A DNA stretch of 64,000 nucleotides from Pseudomonas sp. LD120 (GTDB taxonomy: Bacteria; Pseudomonadota; Gammaproteobacteria; Pseudomonadales; Pseudomonadaceae). Below are positions 38,101 to 45,400 of this stretch, in pieces. The stretch covers positions 1,364,001 through 1,428,000 of the forward strand of contig NZ_WVHL01000003.1 in assembly GCF_009861525.1 (NCBI RefSeq), in the 5' to 3' direction. How positions within the stretch are numbered: position 1 is the stretch's first letter; each line of letters opens with the position of its first letter. The notes under the pieces were generated by a model, which searched no databases, had not been told where the DNA came from, and saw only the letters and a list, made by a program, of their open reading frames with translations. A program made the position numbers and the translations under genes.

Positions 38101-40950
38101 CAGATCGCCCGCCGGTTGCTGGCCAGCCTGGAACACTCGACGGTTACCCCCAGCCTGGCGGCGATCGCCTACACCCTACAGGTCGGTCGCGAGGCGATGG
38201 AGCATCGAGCAGCGTTGATCACCGGTTCGACGGCGAGCCTGTGCGATGCCCTGCGCAGCTTGGCCACGGGTGACCGCCGTGGTTGGATCTGCGCTGAAGG
38301 TGCTACCGCCAGCGACCGGGTCGAGGACTTCAAGAGGCGTTTCCAGACGCAGTGGCGCGAGCAACTGGTGCGCTATTTTGTCCATCGCGAGCAACAACCG
38401 CTGCTGGAGCTGTGGAGCGCGGGGCTGCGTATCGACTGGGCCGCGCTGTGGGCCGCCAGCGGCGAAGCACGCCAGCGCATCAGTCTGCCGACCTATCCCT
38501 TTGCCACCAGCCGCTTCTGGGCGCCCACCGGCGCCGCTCCCCGGCCTTCGCCACCCGCGGCCTTGGATCCGCTGCTGCGGCACGACGGTGCGGCCTCTGG
38601 CCGTCAGCAGTTCAGCCGCGTCTTGCGCGGAGATGAACCCTGGCTGCGGGACCATCAGGTCGCCGGGCGCAAGACGCTGGCCGCTGCCGTCTGCCTGGAG
38701 ATGATCAGGGTGGCGGTGACCCACGCTCGCGCCGATGGCAGCGCGCAGGCGATGGTCATCGAGGGGCTCAACTGGCTGGCGCCGCTGACGGTTGAAGGCA
38801 CACCGCGCCGCCTGCGGATCGATCTGGAACCGGTGGATGGACAGACCACGGTGACCTTGTTCAATGACGAGGGCGATCAACCGCTGGTGCACTGCCAGGC
38901 CCGGGTCGTGGACGGCGTGCAGCCGGCTGTCGAGCGGCTGGACCTGGCGCACTGGCGCGCTCGCCATTGGCAACGGCGGCTCGAGCGCGACGAAGTCTAT
39001 CGACTGTTTGAGCAGATGGGCCTGGCCTACGGTGCCAGTCATCGGGCCATTGCTCAGTTGCTGATCGCAGAGCAGGGCGCTCGGCGCCAGGTGCTGGCGC
39101 AACTGAATCTGGAGGGCGTGGCGCCCGACGGTGACTGGTGGCTGGAGCCTGGGATCACCGACGGCGCGCTCCAGGCGGCGATTGGCATACTGCTGCCCGT
39201 TGACGACCGCGCCGCGGCGCCGTTGTCATTGTTGTTGCCTTTTACCCTGCAGCGGCTGGAGATCATTGCGCCCTGTCAGCGTCGGATGTGGGCATTGCTG
39301 CAGCACGATGGCGCCGGGAGCCCGGGCGGGCGGATCGATATCGACCTGTGTGACGATCAGGGGCAACTCTGTGCACGCCTGGTTGGCCTGAATTCACGGC
39401 CGCTTGCCGCAGAACGAACGACACGGCCGGACGCGACGGGTGTTCCCCAGGATCAAGTGCTGCAGGTACTTGCCCCGATCTGGTCGGTGCTCGAGGCACC
39501 CTCCAGCCAGCCCCGGGACACCCAGGGCGCGACGCTGATCTTCGGCGCGACCCCGGCCCGACGCCCGGCATTGGCCGACCTCTATCCGGACGCTGTGCTG
39601 GTGCCCCTGGCGGACGCCTCACTGGCCGACTATCAGGCCCCATTGCAGGCTCACCCCGGGTTGGCCGAGGTGCTGTGGCTGGCGCCGGCCGCCGCCGACC
39701 ACGGCGTTGATGGACCAGGATGGGACGCGGCACAACGGCACGGCGTCGTGGCGCTGTTCAGGCTGATCAAGGCATTGCTGAGCCAGGGCTACGGTCAGCA
39801 GCCGCTGGTATTGACCCTGATCACCGATCAGGCGATCAGCACCCGTCCCGGCGAGCCTTGCCGCCCGGATCACGCCGCGGTGCACGGGTTGGCAGGTGCA
39901 TTGGCCAAGGAGTACCCGCACTGGCGAGTGCAACTCGCCGACCTGGCTGATGAGCAACTGTCGTGGTTGCCTCGGGCGCCGTTTTCCGGGGTCGCTTCCG
40001 GCCAATTACTGGCGCTGCGCCAGGGCCAATGGTGGTTCCGGCAACTGGCTCGGGTGGTGGGGCAGACCCCGGCCGCCGGCCGGCCGGTGTACCGGGACGG
40101 TGGTGTCTACCTGGTGATTGGCGGGGCCGGGGGGATTGGCGCGATGTGGAGTCGTCAAGTGATCGTCCAGCACCGCGCGCGGGTGATCTGGCTCGGGCGC
40201 CGCCCACTGGATACGCAGCGTCAAGCCAGGCTGGACGACCTGACGGCCCTGAGCCTCATGCACGAGGCTCCGGCGCCGGTGTACCTGCAAGTCGATGCCA
40301 CCGACCCGCAGCAGTTGGTCGAGGCCAAACAGCAGATTACCCGGCGCTTTGGCCCGATCAACGGGGTGGTGCATTCGGCGGTGGTGCTCAAGGATCAAAG
40401 CCTGGCCAACATGGACGAGCAGACCTTCTGCCGCGTGCTGGAGGCCAAGGTTGGTACCAGCGTGGCATTGGCCCGGGCGTTCGCAGACAACCCCGCGGCG
40501 CTGGATTTTGTGCTGTTTTTCTCGTCGATGATGTCGTTCAGCACCGCCGCTGGCCAAAGCAACTACGCGGCCGGCTGCACCTTCTGTGACGCCTTTGCCG
40601 ATCGACTCAGGGCTGACTGGGCGTGCCCGGTCAAGGTCATCAACTGGGGTTACTGGGGCAGCGTCGGCACCGTCAGCGATGAGCGTTATCGCGAGCGCAT
40701 GAGCGCGCTCGGGCTGGGCTCCATCGAGCCCGAGGACGGCCTGCCGGTGCTTGAGCAACTGCTTGGGGGGGCAATGGATCAACTGGCGCTGCTCAAGCTC
40801 ATGCCCGCAGAGCAGGTCGACGGACTCGATAGCCTGGCCGGGTTGCTGGGCACCGAGCAACTCACGCTCACTGCGCACACCCGCGGCGCCATGGCGGCGA
40901 TGCAAGACAGATTAGGGGAACGGCTGGCGGCGTTGGCGGCAATAACGTAA
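20818..40950 (+). CDS. rzxB: Hybrid NRPS / trans-AT polyketide synthase, rhizoxin assembly line protein RzxB
   Basis: 6710 aa with a GTG start. Domains by residue: A (~50-530), PCP (Ser ~588), tandem SagB-type oxidase (~650-1100), KS0 (Cys1283), ACP (Ser1738); KS (1816, Cys1989)-DH (His2488)-KR (~2990)-MT (GAGTGG ~3446)-ACP (Ser3709); KS (3799, Cys3955)-DH-KR-ACP-ACP (Ser5141, Ser5224); KS (5302, Cys5476)-DH (His5946)-KR. It ends after the KR, so the fourth unit continues in the next protein. No AT follows any KS; instead there are the short linkers ending LPGYPFARERYW typical of trans-AT synthases. The order matches RhiB/RzxB for making the oxazole starter and methyl-branched polyene of rhizoxin. 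It starts a tightly packed run with rzxC and rzxD. The Rzx name rests on architecture and gene order, not on alignment. Confidence 0.9.
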   Translation: MSDNNATHGRPQSNPSASPAAQAAARPQETAVIAGWNDTHYDYPLDLCLQQLIEQQVERSADAVAVRFGEQTLSFGQLNRQANQLAHYLRELGIGPDSLVGVQMERSLELMIALLAVIKAGGAYLPLDPGYPEERLALIIDDAAVTVVLTQQRFGQRLEALDVEVLCLDDPEQQALHENAANPLSINSPDDLAYVIYTSGSTGRPKGCMLAHKAICNRLLWMQRQYAIGPADRILQKTPFTFDVSVWELFLPLLSGACLVMARPEGHKDAHYLVELIKAQQISICHFVPSMLRFFLKHPAVGECRSLGKVFVSGEALTHDLLLQCRSLLSAELHNLYGPTEAAVDVTYWHAEPRDDLRVPIGRPIDNIQIHILDAQARPVPIGATGELCIGGVGLARGYLNRPELTAEKFIRDPFSDEPGARLYRTGDEARFLDNGDIEVLGRFDSQIKLRGFRIELGEIESTLKSHPAINDAVVLVKDPGSEDPKLVAYVVAEGLDKKALRDFVKSRLPEYMAPNLVHFVEQIPVTSHGKADRQALQAADGASPVSAQAPVLEAGALMAWLQGYFIEALGLEELAADDDLFDQGATSFTLVQAVHSIHQQYQVTLPVEMFLEQPSIAAVTAYILDAKGLSADPTPAAMAAQPLPRACASDLIELQDVRFDPRAYWQTRSASPASLERLAGLLSLLREEPLDGVGKYLYSSAGGLNAIQCYLYVAQGRIEGLAGGVWYYQPRLNRLLPVRVPATLDPQILQPQQRGQMVEAGFALLLVAETAAITPIYNHAAPALLVLEAGYIEQLLLSRQADFDIALTPAYGVDAAAIVDVFKLQPSHRLLHCLIEGRAPAVAAGDGPSLSAHWRQPGPLFADFLAENNNGFDLPGKEALAQLHRQQLQIRSDLPEQGAGVIQLPATPISADALRRRAAKRQYRDESLSLGQLSRLLSLLRVDQGRGCLYHADPALELKVYLYLAEPSDRQGDREQGPASGIYRYHSDSHSLSRIGAGDPQAFNGSYTPFNRKHAQQACLQLFIIGGRAPAYGDESRYFSLLQAGRIGQLLLEKQGEFGVGLCPIGSMYFDRVRAAFDLQEGDQLLHSFVGGAVSQARAPGWPRLEIDADKQIAVGHSTAEALAIIGLSGRYPDAANPQELWQNLSAGRSAIQSVGRESLLGGGDDRADSTQWAVGALAGKQLFDPLLFNITPAQARTLDPQERLFLQTVWHCLENSGYTAAGLRRKVERVGVFVGAMWGDYQHHQPTAEGERGTSFLSAIANRVSFFNDFNGPSVTVDTSCSSAMTALHLACTSIRLGECQAAIVGGVNLISHPSHLELLSSLQLLSDDGQSHPFGRNAHGWVAGEGVGALLIRPLADAQRDADQILGVIRTTAISHSGKTFRYGAPSAERQAAAMRWVLQQADLPAEAIGYVEAAAPGASLADGAEFAAISQVFGAAPGNTPLRVGSIKANIGHLESASALSQITKVLMQLKYRQIAPTLGCHPLSPLIGAEHGHLAIADQLSEWRGPQRALINAFGASGSGGHLILEAAPPRAATVKDVGPWLFPFTATSREQLDQLLAALADDLQAGRLGDASLGDISYTLCVGRVPLEHRLALVAQSEAELLSLLGAEHDPSVLRGTRVSSAPPAASEADLHGLDRPALNAIARRWMAGDTSLEEIAQHDLRRVALTAYPFATIDCHIAAQPRAEAPQPPARDETLQTALEGYLTRHFSKVSAIPESRLDSVETFDRYGLTSLMITTLTQRLAQVFGELSSTLFFEHQSIAALAAYFASEHQARSRQLLGVQARPPAATQAAQTARAAQPAAASRRLEPEEPIAIIGLAGRFPGAPDMERFWDNLKNAVDSISEIPAERWEHQRYYSRDRGQKGKINTRWGGFIDGVDRFDPLFFNISPRDAERMDPQERIFLETAWHTLEDAGYDRAGLQRHYQGNMGVFVGVMHGEYLLYTRSVAADCSDDAVDSSFGSIANRVSYVFDCNGPSMAVDTICSSSLTALHLAVESLKRGECRLALAGGVNLSLHPNKYFIQSQLTMSSTDGRCRSFGEGGDGFVPGEGAAAVLLKPLSQAQADGDNIYGVIRATSVNHNGRTHGYTVPSPNAQGAMIAESLEKARMDPRELSYVEAHGTGTALGDPIEISGLQQGFAKRSAALGSEAGPLQQCALGSAKSNIGHLESAAGIAGIAKVLLQLKHRQLVPSLHSSRLNPGICFSDSPFYIPQQLQAWHPPLLNLDGRERPYPLAASVSSFGSGGSNGHVIIAQYIAPPSADADADAEAGQPAIIVLSARTPAQLQQQVERLLQFLQRRDTEGESPRLADLAFTLQQGREALEYRLAFCADSTAELQQRLTQGLAQLISAPEQSGCFDGLHLGRVQDHKAAMAVLAQDEDMALTLAAWAGKGKYQKLLELWVKGLTFDWALLGTPTPQARRISLPGYPFARERIWVSGGFQFPPQGQQGGEARLHPLLHGNVSDLSQQQFTSVFSGNEFFLRDHRVRQQKVLPGVAYLEMAREAISRSLGDLAPDAILSLDNLVWSQPLMLSAEDADPVTVDILIDSVDEQRLSFEIRQRQPQTLCCQGDAVLLAHRPEPTASLASLQASIQGQRHEADGLYRVFEAMQINYGPSHRSVRELWVDGDQVLARIELPQALSAGLSSYVLHPSLMDGALQSTLGLLLAEQLDQQAEPLPSQTWVPFALARLQLSGVALGEQVWAWVRRGAQGTEGGQSTFDLDLYNQRGEHCVALLGLVLREMKAPSPLEAMLEDRPRSDSFLVERWHRFSPQPLPPSSARLLLVSSDAQGHRQLSARYPQAAALLLDGSESIDTLTGLLREVGPLEHLLWLAPTASAEDYSADGLINAQEAGVLGCFRLIKALLGLGLDQQPLAWTVITRGALTVFGEASPLHQAVTEPVAPAHAGIHGLIGVMAKEYSHWPVRVVDLPADDSWPSLDPLSLPAEPHGDALACRNDLWYRPYLAPCLAQADASGEVASLYREGGVYLVIGGAGGIGRVWSEYLIRTRRAQVVWLGRREQDERIEAAISELARFGPAPRYISADAGHHAALQQAVTQVIAEYGPIHGVIHAAIQLEDQSLARMDLPRFTAALAAKVDVCVRLAEVFEHQPLDFMLLFSSLQSFTKSAGQSNYAAGCTFKNAFGRGLAQRRGYPVKVINWGYWGHVGSVASEDYRRRMAEAGLGSIDGEAAMAALETLLAGPFQQLAFLRTSQRLNDTFSHLALPRHPAGPFGEYGLVLPAAYPSQIARITGHLRVDHQQVRRAVEQAQAHKVAIDELQARLLYAQLQQAGWFSRDSESLAQMQQRSGLLPLYQRWIDKSLEELAERGFLQLEGDTCRVADPQPLALDALWREWDEQKPAWLQQPCLKAEVLLGEATLRQLPQILDGRIAATDILFPDASMSRVEGIYKHNPLSDFFNEVMLDALLECVRGRLEQAPQTPIRILEIGAGTGGTSARAFEKLRPWQSQIGEYCYTDVSQAFLMHARQTFGPQTPYLSYQLLDVDKPLAEQGLSIGSYDLVIATNVLHATPDLRRALKNAKAALKHNGLILINEIARNGLFTHLTFGLLKGWWLYDDQPLRLPGGPALAPRQWKQMLESEGYRQVGFPALAEHDLGQQIVIAQSNGVVWQDLQCTLDPPRVAPVSQARVAAQAPRAPQPSVIPAPSGEVSNARLKDETVRYLKQVVGGLFKIAPEAIDAREALETYGIDSILVVQLSNLLRGELSGISSTLFFEYQSIEALAEHFVASQKDRLKALLGLDQTPAAVQPRAAATVEPLIKPGKQRFAAKAPEAAPALARGTDVAIVGLAGRYAHSNNVGELWQHLKNGQSCIDEVPADRWDWRQYFHQAPGTQGHIYTPWGGFIREIDKFDPLFFHLSPREALKMDPQERLFLEEAYHCISDAGYTPGRLAERHRVGVFVGVMNGTYARQSSYWSVANRVSYQFNFQGPSLAVDTACSSSISALHLALDSLHSGVSDCVLVGGVNLVSDPVHYMGLSEMKMLSPGKQCKAFGAQADGFVGGEGVGALLLKPLAQAEADGDRIYGVIKGSMINAGGKTNGYTVPNPLAQSRLVIDSLARAGVDARSVSYVEAHGTGTALGDPIEIAGLVRAFNSSGQTPARQYCAIGSIKPNIGHCESAAGIAGITKVLLQLQHRQRVPSLHADPLNPEIDFANSPFVVQRSLAEWARPQVLIDGVLQTFKRIATVSSFGAGGANAHVVIEEYEDRRPRPAIAVNEQQPAIILLSARTREQLRQQAGLLLAMLEQESDAIDLPALAFSLQVAREAMEYRHGLLVSSLAQLKDLLRDFIDSQAGDVREHRRLKGDEQATGADIGHWIERGEYRRLLEAWLDGMTVDWRLMYPQGTPRPISLPGYPFARERYWRDQPSLSGAPLSSEEHLHPLLQRNVSDLRGLRYLSRFTGREAVLAEHQVNGRGVLPGAAMIVMIHAALSNALGGVVPAGRALVIRNLAWLQPFSVDAGNRGELFLELNRQAQDDHQIGICSYDDAGALQLHCRASATTAEVQAAHLDFNRIDARVVDVEACYQRFAAMGIDYGVAHRRLLSLLRQGDQALAQVALHDPALNAGLALHPALLDAAMQGVMALLLDELGERPALLMPDGLAECTVFGACPASAQVQIRRAGTTPGGYRFDLALFDEHGQCLATLDRLSFKTVPATPLGARTGLLCHRHWGDAEPAAAPAAPRIAQVVLILGRSGVFAGLAEQLQAQGVSSCVLAQEDYPSVALALAEQLQPLLRAAQPCLVQLLVPADDRHGYRGLGGLLCSASREQPALISQLIEVSPQLDRQPLLAQLSAEAAAPGECQLRYLAEAGALRRQQLSWRQQPLGSAPAPWRPEGVYLITGGLGGVGSVLAQAIMAAAPGARVVLCGRTPAEASTVVDKLAQLGAGLVYRAVDLADAEQVERLMAEVVTAYGGLHGIIHCAGVTRDGLLMHKREEDFAAVFAAKVDGVQHLDRCSAALALDFFVLYSSIASVLGNAGQCDYAAANGYLDAFASLRNRQVAARARHGRTLAINWPLWLEGGLHMSEAARRILAQATGIEAMASATGLQALYQALHCDDDQLMVLAGDTERLAALLSGAPAPATLPAPAPVDVEHLLGWLRQLLARTVKIAPSRLDDEVPFEQYGIDSLMIMEMTAALEKRFGPLSKTLFFEHPSLQQMADHLATRLPSISQVADQGRLIVQLRSLLASAVNRPLEQIDDQRCFENYGLDSLGILGLTRRLESRFGALSPGLLFEYSSVRSLARYLESRGRVAAEAVASPTATASAHTPQRRLFEQPLQPLQPAVPRRDDVAIIGLAGRYPDADDLEAFWQNLSQGKNSISEIPSERWDWRDYYSSNRAESGVHNSKWGGFIAGVDQFDPLFFNISPLEAELIDPQERLFLQTAWSAMEDAGYSRQVGGEQGGDGQQVGVYAGVMYSEYQLLGAEASLRGQRMGFAGSSASIANRVSFCLNLQGPSLAVDSMCSSSLTAIHLACQDLHSGRTSMAIAGGVNLTLHPNKYLMLSSGQYISNQGQCASFGEGGDGYVPGEGVGVVILKRLADAQRDGDQIYGLVKGSYLNHGGKSTGYSVPDPRAQQAAISGALKEAQVPPAAISYIEAHGTGTRLGDPIEIAGLANALGARPPGQTCWIGSVKSNIGHCEAAAGIAGLTKVLLQLKHGKLVPSLHSQTLNPFIDFAATPFEVNQHLREWPRPVHGTEPMPRIAGISSFGAGGANGHLIIAQYEQARPAPGQADRPEMILLSAREPEQLQQIARRLLASLEHSTVTPSLAAIAYTLQVGREAMEHRAALITGSTASLCDALRSLATGDRRGWICAEGATASDRVEDFKRRFQTQWREQLVRYFVHREQQPLLELWSAGLRIDWAALWAASGEARQRISLPTYPFATSRFWAPTGAAPRPSPPAALDPLLRHDGAASGRQQFSRVLRGDEPWLRDHQVAGRKTLAAAVCLEMIRVAVTHARADGSAQAMVIEGLNWLAPLTVEGTPRRLRIDLEPVDGQTTVTLFNDEGDQPLVHCQARVVDGVQPAVERLDLAHWRARHWQRRLERDEVYRLFEQMGLAYGASHRAIAQLLIAEQGARRQVLAQLNLEGVAPDGDWWLEPGITDGALQAAIGILLPVDDRAAAPLSLLLPFTLQRLEIIAPCQRRMWALLQHDGAGSPGGRIDIDLCDDQGQLCARLVGLNSRPLAAERTTRPDATGVPQDQVLQVLAPIWSVLEAPSSQPRDTQGATLIFGATPARRPALADLYPDAVLVPLADASLADYQAPLQAHPGLAEVLWLAPAAADHGVDGPGWDAAQRHGVVALFRLIKALLSQGYGQQPLVLTLITDQAISTRPGEPCRPDHAAVHGLAGALAKEYPHWRVQLADLADEQLSWLPRAPFSGVASGQLLALRQGQWWFRQLARVVGQTPAAGRPVYRDGGVYLVIGGAGGIGAMWSRQVIVQHRARVIWLGRRPLDTQRQARLDDLTALSLMHEAPAPVYLQVDATDPQQLVEAKQQITRRFGPINGVVHSAVVLKDQSLANMDEQTFCRVLEAKVGTSVALARAFADNPAALDFVLFFSSMMSFSTAAGQSNYAAGCTFCDAFADRLRADWACPVKVINWGYWGSVGTVSDERYRERMSALGLGSIEPEDGLPVLEQLLGGAMDQLALLKLMPAEQVDGLDSLAGLLGTEQLTLTAHTRGAMAAMQDRLGERLAALAAIT
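26263..32100 (+). other. Module 1: KS-DH-KR-MT-ACP
   Basis: Complete elongating KS (TICSSS, VEAHGTGT, SNIGHLES). DH has the His in DHRVRQQKVLPG (Gly of HxxxGxxxxP replaced by Gln) and the second motif HPSLMDGALQ. KR has GGAGGIG and the SNYAAGCTF active-site region. MT carries ILEIGAGTGGT and NVLHATPD; ACP has GIDSI. Predicted product: an alpha-methyl, alpha,beta-unsaturated thioester, i.e. the first methyl-branched alkene next to the oxazole. Confidence 0.88.
32212..36610 (+). other. Module 2: KS-DH-KR-ACP-ACP
   Basis: KS is complete (TACSSS, EAHGTGT, PNIGHCES). DH keeps EHQVNGRGVLPG and HPALLDAAMQ. KR has GGLGGVG and CDYAAANGY. Two carrier proteins follow, 83 residues apart (GIDSL at Ser5141 and GLDSL at Ser5224). 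No MT, so it should add an unbranched double bond. The second ACP lacks the Trp typical of beta-branching carriers, so the pair more likely raises flux than recruits an HMG cassette. Confidence 0.87.
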
Positions 40951-42410
40951 CGCCCAGAGGAAACATCCATTTACCCACCGCACCAGCGTCACAGGGAAGT
41001 TCAAGCATGGGAACAGACGCAGATCAGATAACCGCCTCCGGCGAACTCGATGGATTGGCCCGCCGCCTGCTGGCGAACCAGCTGCACTGCCTGGGGTTGC
41101 GGCGCGCCGAGGACCTGCAGCACCTGGCGTCGCAGCACGGGCATGCCACGCCGGATTATCTACAGCGCTGGCTGATGGAGAGCCTCAATCATGTCGCCGG
41201 TATCGAGACCGGCGATGCCGACGCGCTATGGCGGCAATGGCAGGCCCGCCTGCCGGGCTGGCGCCAGGCCCCTGACCTGGCGGCCAGGGCGCAGTTGCTC
41301 GACGCCTGCCTCAAAGGGCTGCCCGCGGTGTTGAAGGGAGAGCAGGCCGCGACCGGGGTGCTGTTCCCCGAGGGGTCGATGACGCTGGTGGAAGGGGTCT
41401 ACAAGAACAATCGCGTTTGCGACTACTTCAATCAGGTGCTGATCGAAGCGGCCCTGGCCTATATCGAATGCCGGCCGGCGGCGGCCGAACCACTGCGCAT
41501 TCTGGAAATAGGCGCCGGCACCGGCGGCACCACGGCCGGCCTGCTGGAGGCGCTGGCACCCTGGCAGGCGCAGATCGGCGAGTACTGCTACACCGATCTG
41601 TCTCACGCATTCCTGCAGCATGGCGCCGAGCGTTTTGGCGGCGACCGTCCGTTCCTGCAAACCCGGATCTTCGATGTTTCGCGCCCTTGCGCCGAGCAGG
41701 GTATCGCCGTCGGCCAGTATCACCTGGTGGTGGCGACCAATGTACTGCACGCCACCCCTGATATCCGTCAGGCCTTGCGCAACGCCAAGGCCGTGCTGCG
41801 CAAGGGCGGCCTGCTGATGCTCAATGAAATCAGTCAGGCGTCATTGTTCACCCACCTGAGCTTCGGGCTGCTCGAAGGCTGGTGGCTGTATCGCGATGGC
41901 GCCCTGCGCCTGCCGGGTTGCCCCGGATTATCGCCGGCCAGTTGGCAGGCGGTGCTGGAGCAGGAGGGCTTCGCCCCGGTGCTGTTTCCGGCGCGACAGG
42001 CGCACGCCCAGGGCCAGCAGGTCATCCTGGCCGAGAGCGATGGCCTGGTGCGCCAGCCGCTCGCCAGCAGCGAGCGCCGGGCAACGCCACGTTCCCGGCC
42101 CCAGCCAGCGGCGCTGTCCACCACTCCCCAGGAGCCGGTTGCGGTGGATGGCTGGCGGCGGCAGGTCGCCGACTACCTGTGCAACCTGGTCAGCGCCACG
42201 CTGAAGATCCCGGCAGGGAAGATGAGCCTGTCCCGGCCGCTGGAGGACTATGGCCTGGACTCGATCCTGGTGGTCAGGCTGACCCAGGCCTTCAGCGAGC
42301 ATTTCGCCGCCATCGACAGTGCGCTGTTTTTCGAGGTGCCGACCCTGGCGGCGCTGACCGAGCATTTTATCCAGCACCACGCCGCCGAACTTGAGGGGTT
42401 GCTGGGCCAC
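36721..42410 (+). other. Module 3, split across two proteins: KS-DH-KR | MT-ACP
   Basis: KS is complete (SMCSSS, EAHGTGT, SNIGHCE). DH has DHQVAGRKTLAA, where the Pro of HxxxGxxxxP is Ala, but the catalytic His and the Asp of TDGALQ remain. KR (GGAGGIG, SNYAAGCTF) ends RzxB at 40950. RzxC begins with the MT (ILEIGAGTGGT, residue ~165) and ACP (GLDSI, Ser419). Functional output should be another alpha-methyl alkene if the DH works. Confidence 0.85.
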
Positions 42411-45400
42411 CCCGAGGCACCCCAGCGCGAGACCGCGCCAGGCAATGCTTCCCGGGGTGGCAGTGCGGTCACGGCGCAGAAGGGCGAGGCCCGTAAGGTG
42501 GCGATTATCGGCCTCGATGGCCGTTACCCTGGCGCAGAGTCGATGGGCAGTCTGTGGCGCAACCTGGCCGGCGGTCATAGCGCCATCGAGGAGATTGCGC
42601 CCGAACGCTGGGACTGGCGGCGCTACTTTGATGCGGAGAAGGGCAAGCCCGGCCATCTGTATACCCGCTGGGGTGGCTTTATCGAAGGCATCGATCAATT
42701 TGACCCGGCCTTTTTCCGTATCTCGCGCACCGAGGCCGAACGCATGGACCCCCAGGAACGGGTGTTCTTGCAGGTGGCCTACCATTGCATCGAAGACGCT
42801 GGCTACAACCCGGCGACCCTGCATCGCCAGGGCGAGATCGGGGTGTTTGTCGGGGTCATGAACGGCGGCTACCACCCCCTCAGCAACTACTGGTCGATTG
42901 CCAACCGGGTTTCCTACCAGTTGGACCTGCAAGGCCCGAGTTTCGTCGTCGACAGTGCCTGCTCGTCGTCGCTGACGGCGATCCACCTGGCAAGCGAAAG
43001 CCTGGCCAGTGGCAGTTGCGATGTGGCGATTGCCGGTGGCATCAACCTGATCATCAATCCACGGCATTACCTGAACCTGTGCGAAATGATGATGCTGTCC
43101 CCTGGCGATCAATGCCGGGCCTTTGGTGACGCCGCCGATGGGTTTGTCGACGCTGAAGGCGTCGGCGCGGTGCTGCTCAAGCCGCTGGATCGGGCGATTG
43201 CCGATGGCGACCGGATTTACGCGGTGATTCGTGGCAGCGCGATCAACGCCGGCGGCAAGACCAATGGCTACACCGTACCGAGCGCCGGGGCCCAGCAGCG
43301 GGTGCTGGAAAAAGCCCTGGCGCGCTCAGCCATCGACGCCAGCCGGATCAGCTACATCGAGGCCCACGGCACCGGTACCGCCCTGGGCGACCCGATCGAG
43401 ATCAGCGGCCTGAGCCGGGCCTTTGCCAACAGCGCCGGGACCACCGCCGGCGGTTGCGCGATCGGTTCGGTGAAAAGCAATATCGGCCATTGCGAAAGTG
43501 CCGCCGGCGTTGCCGGATTGAGCAAGGTGCTGCTGCAGTTGCAACACCGGCAACTGGTGCCGTCGCTGCACGCCGCGCAACTGAACCCGAAGATCACTTT
43601 CGAACACACGCCGTTTCGCTTGCAACAGCAATTGGCCCCGTGGATCGCCAACGGCGCCACCCGCATCGCCGCGATCTCTTCCTTTGGCGCGGGTGGGGCC
43701 AATGCCTCACTGATCGTCGAGGAATACCTCGCCAGCGCGGACCCGCGCCCGGCGTTGCCGGGCCCCTGGCTGATCCTGTTGTCGGCCCGCGATCCGCAGC
43801 GCCTGAGTGAAGTCGCGTCGCGCCTGCTGGCTCGCCTGGGCAGCGAAGACGCTCATGCGCTGGTGCTGGCCGACCTGGCGCTGACCCTGCAAACAGGACG
43901 CGAGGCCATGGCCGAGCGGCTGGCGTTACGGGTGGAATCCGTCGCGCAGTTGCAGGATTGCCTGGCGCGATGGCTGGCGGGCGAAGAACTCGACAATGTG
44001 TTTCAGGGCCACAGCGATCCTTATGCGGCGCAGCTCGATGAGCCCGCGCCGGCGCAGATCGAGCAGTGGCTGGAACAACGCCAGCTGAACGAGCTGGCAT
44101 CGGCCTGGGTACAGGGCGAAGCCATCGACTGGCAGCGGCTGTATCTCGACCGCCGTCATCGACGGCCGATGCGCATCAGCCTGCCGGGTTACCCCTTCGC
44201 CAGGAACCGCTACTGGATGCCGGGCCTGGCGCATCCGGCCTGCGACAAGCACGCCGCCGCGCCCGAGGATGGGGTCCTGGCGGAACAGGATCTGGCCCAG
44301 TGTTGTTACCTGCCGCGCTGGTTGCCCCAAGCCACAGCCGAACCGGCCACCGCCGCCGGCTCTGGCGTCATCCTGTTGCTGACCCTGGGCCCTTCGGCTG
44401 CGGCGACCGAGAGCCTGATGGCGGCGCTGGCCGAGCACTGCCACGACCGTCGGCGGTTGGTGCGGATTGACTGCGGCGCAGGTCCCAGTGGCCAACTGGC
44501 GGCCGGACATTGGCGTTGCGCCGATGATGACCCCGCGGGGTTTGAGCGGATACTCCCGGCCCTTGGCACGCTGGCGCAGGTTCTGGTGGTGGGGCCACCA
44601 GCCGCCGCCGAGATCAAGCCCTCGATGCTCGCCGACAGCCTGCAGCATCATGAGCTGCCAGTGCTCAGGCTGTTCAAGGCATTGCAGCAATTGCCTGGCG
44701 AGACGTCGACGGACTGTTTCCTGCTGTCCTTTGGGCGCTACGCCTTTGCCGGGGCGCCACAAGCGGGCAACCCGCTGGGGGCGGGCATGGCCGGGCTGGG
44801 GTATGCCATGGCCCAGAGCACGCCCCGGATCCTCCTGCGGAACCTGGACCTCAACCCCGACGAGCTTGAGACGCCCCACAGCCGGCAACGGCTGCTGGCG
44901 CAAATCCTCGGCGAGCCGGCCTCGGAGCGCGGCGAACTGATCAAGCTCAACCGCGGCGAGCGTTTCATCCAGCAGTTGACGCCCCTGGCACTGGCGCCAG
45001 GCCGCGTCAGCGCGTCGGCGCTGAAGCCGCAAGGGGTGTACCTGATCCTGGGCGGAAGCGGCGTCATCGGTCAGGTGATCAGTCGCCAATTGATCGAACA
45101 CTATCAGGCCCGGGTGATCTGGCTGGGCCGCAAGAGCGCTGACAGCGAGGACATCCAACAAAGCCTCGGGGCCGCCGACTTGCGTGGCCGGGTCGAGTAT
45201 CTCCAGGCCGACGCGACGGACCTGGCGCAGTTGCAGCGGGCGGTGGCGCAGGTCAAGCAGCGTCATGGGCGGATCAATGGCGCGGTGTTCAGCGCCATGG
45301 TGTTTGACTTCGAGAACAGCATCCAGCACAGCACAGAGGCGCAGTTCCAGCGCATTCTCGAGATCAAGAGTCGCGGCAGCGTGCATTTCTATCAGGCGCT

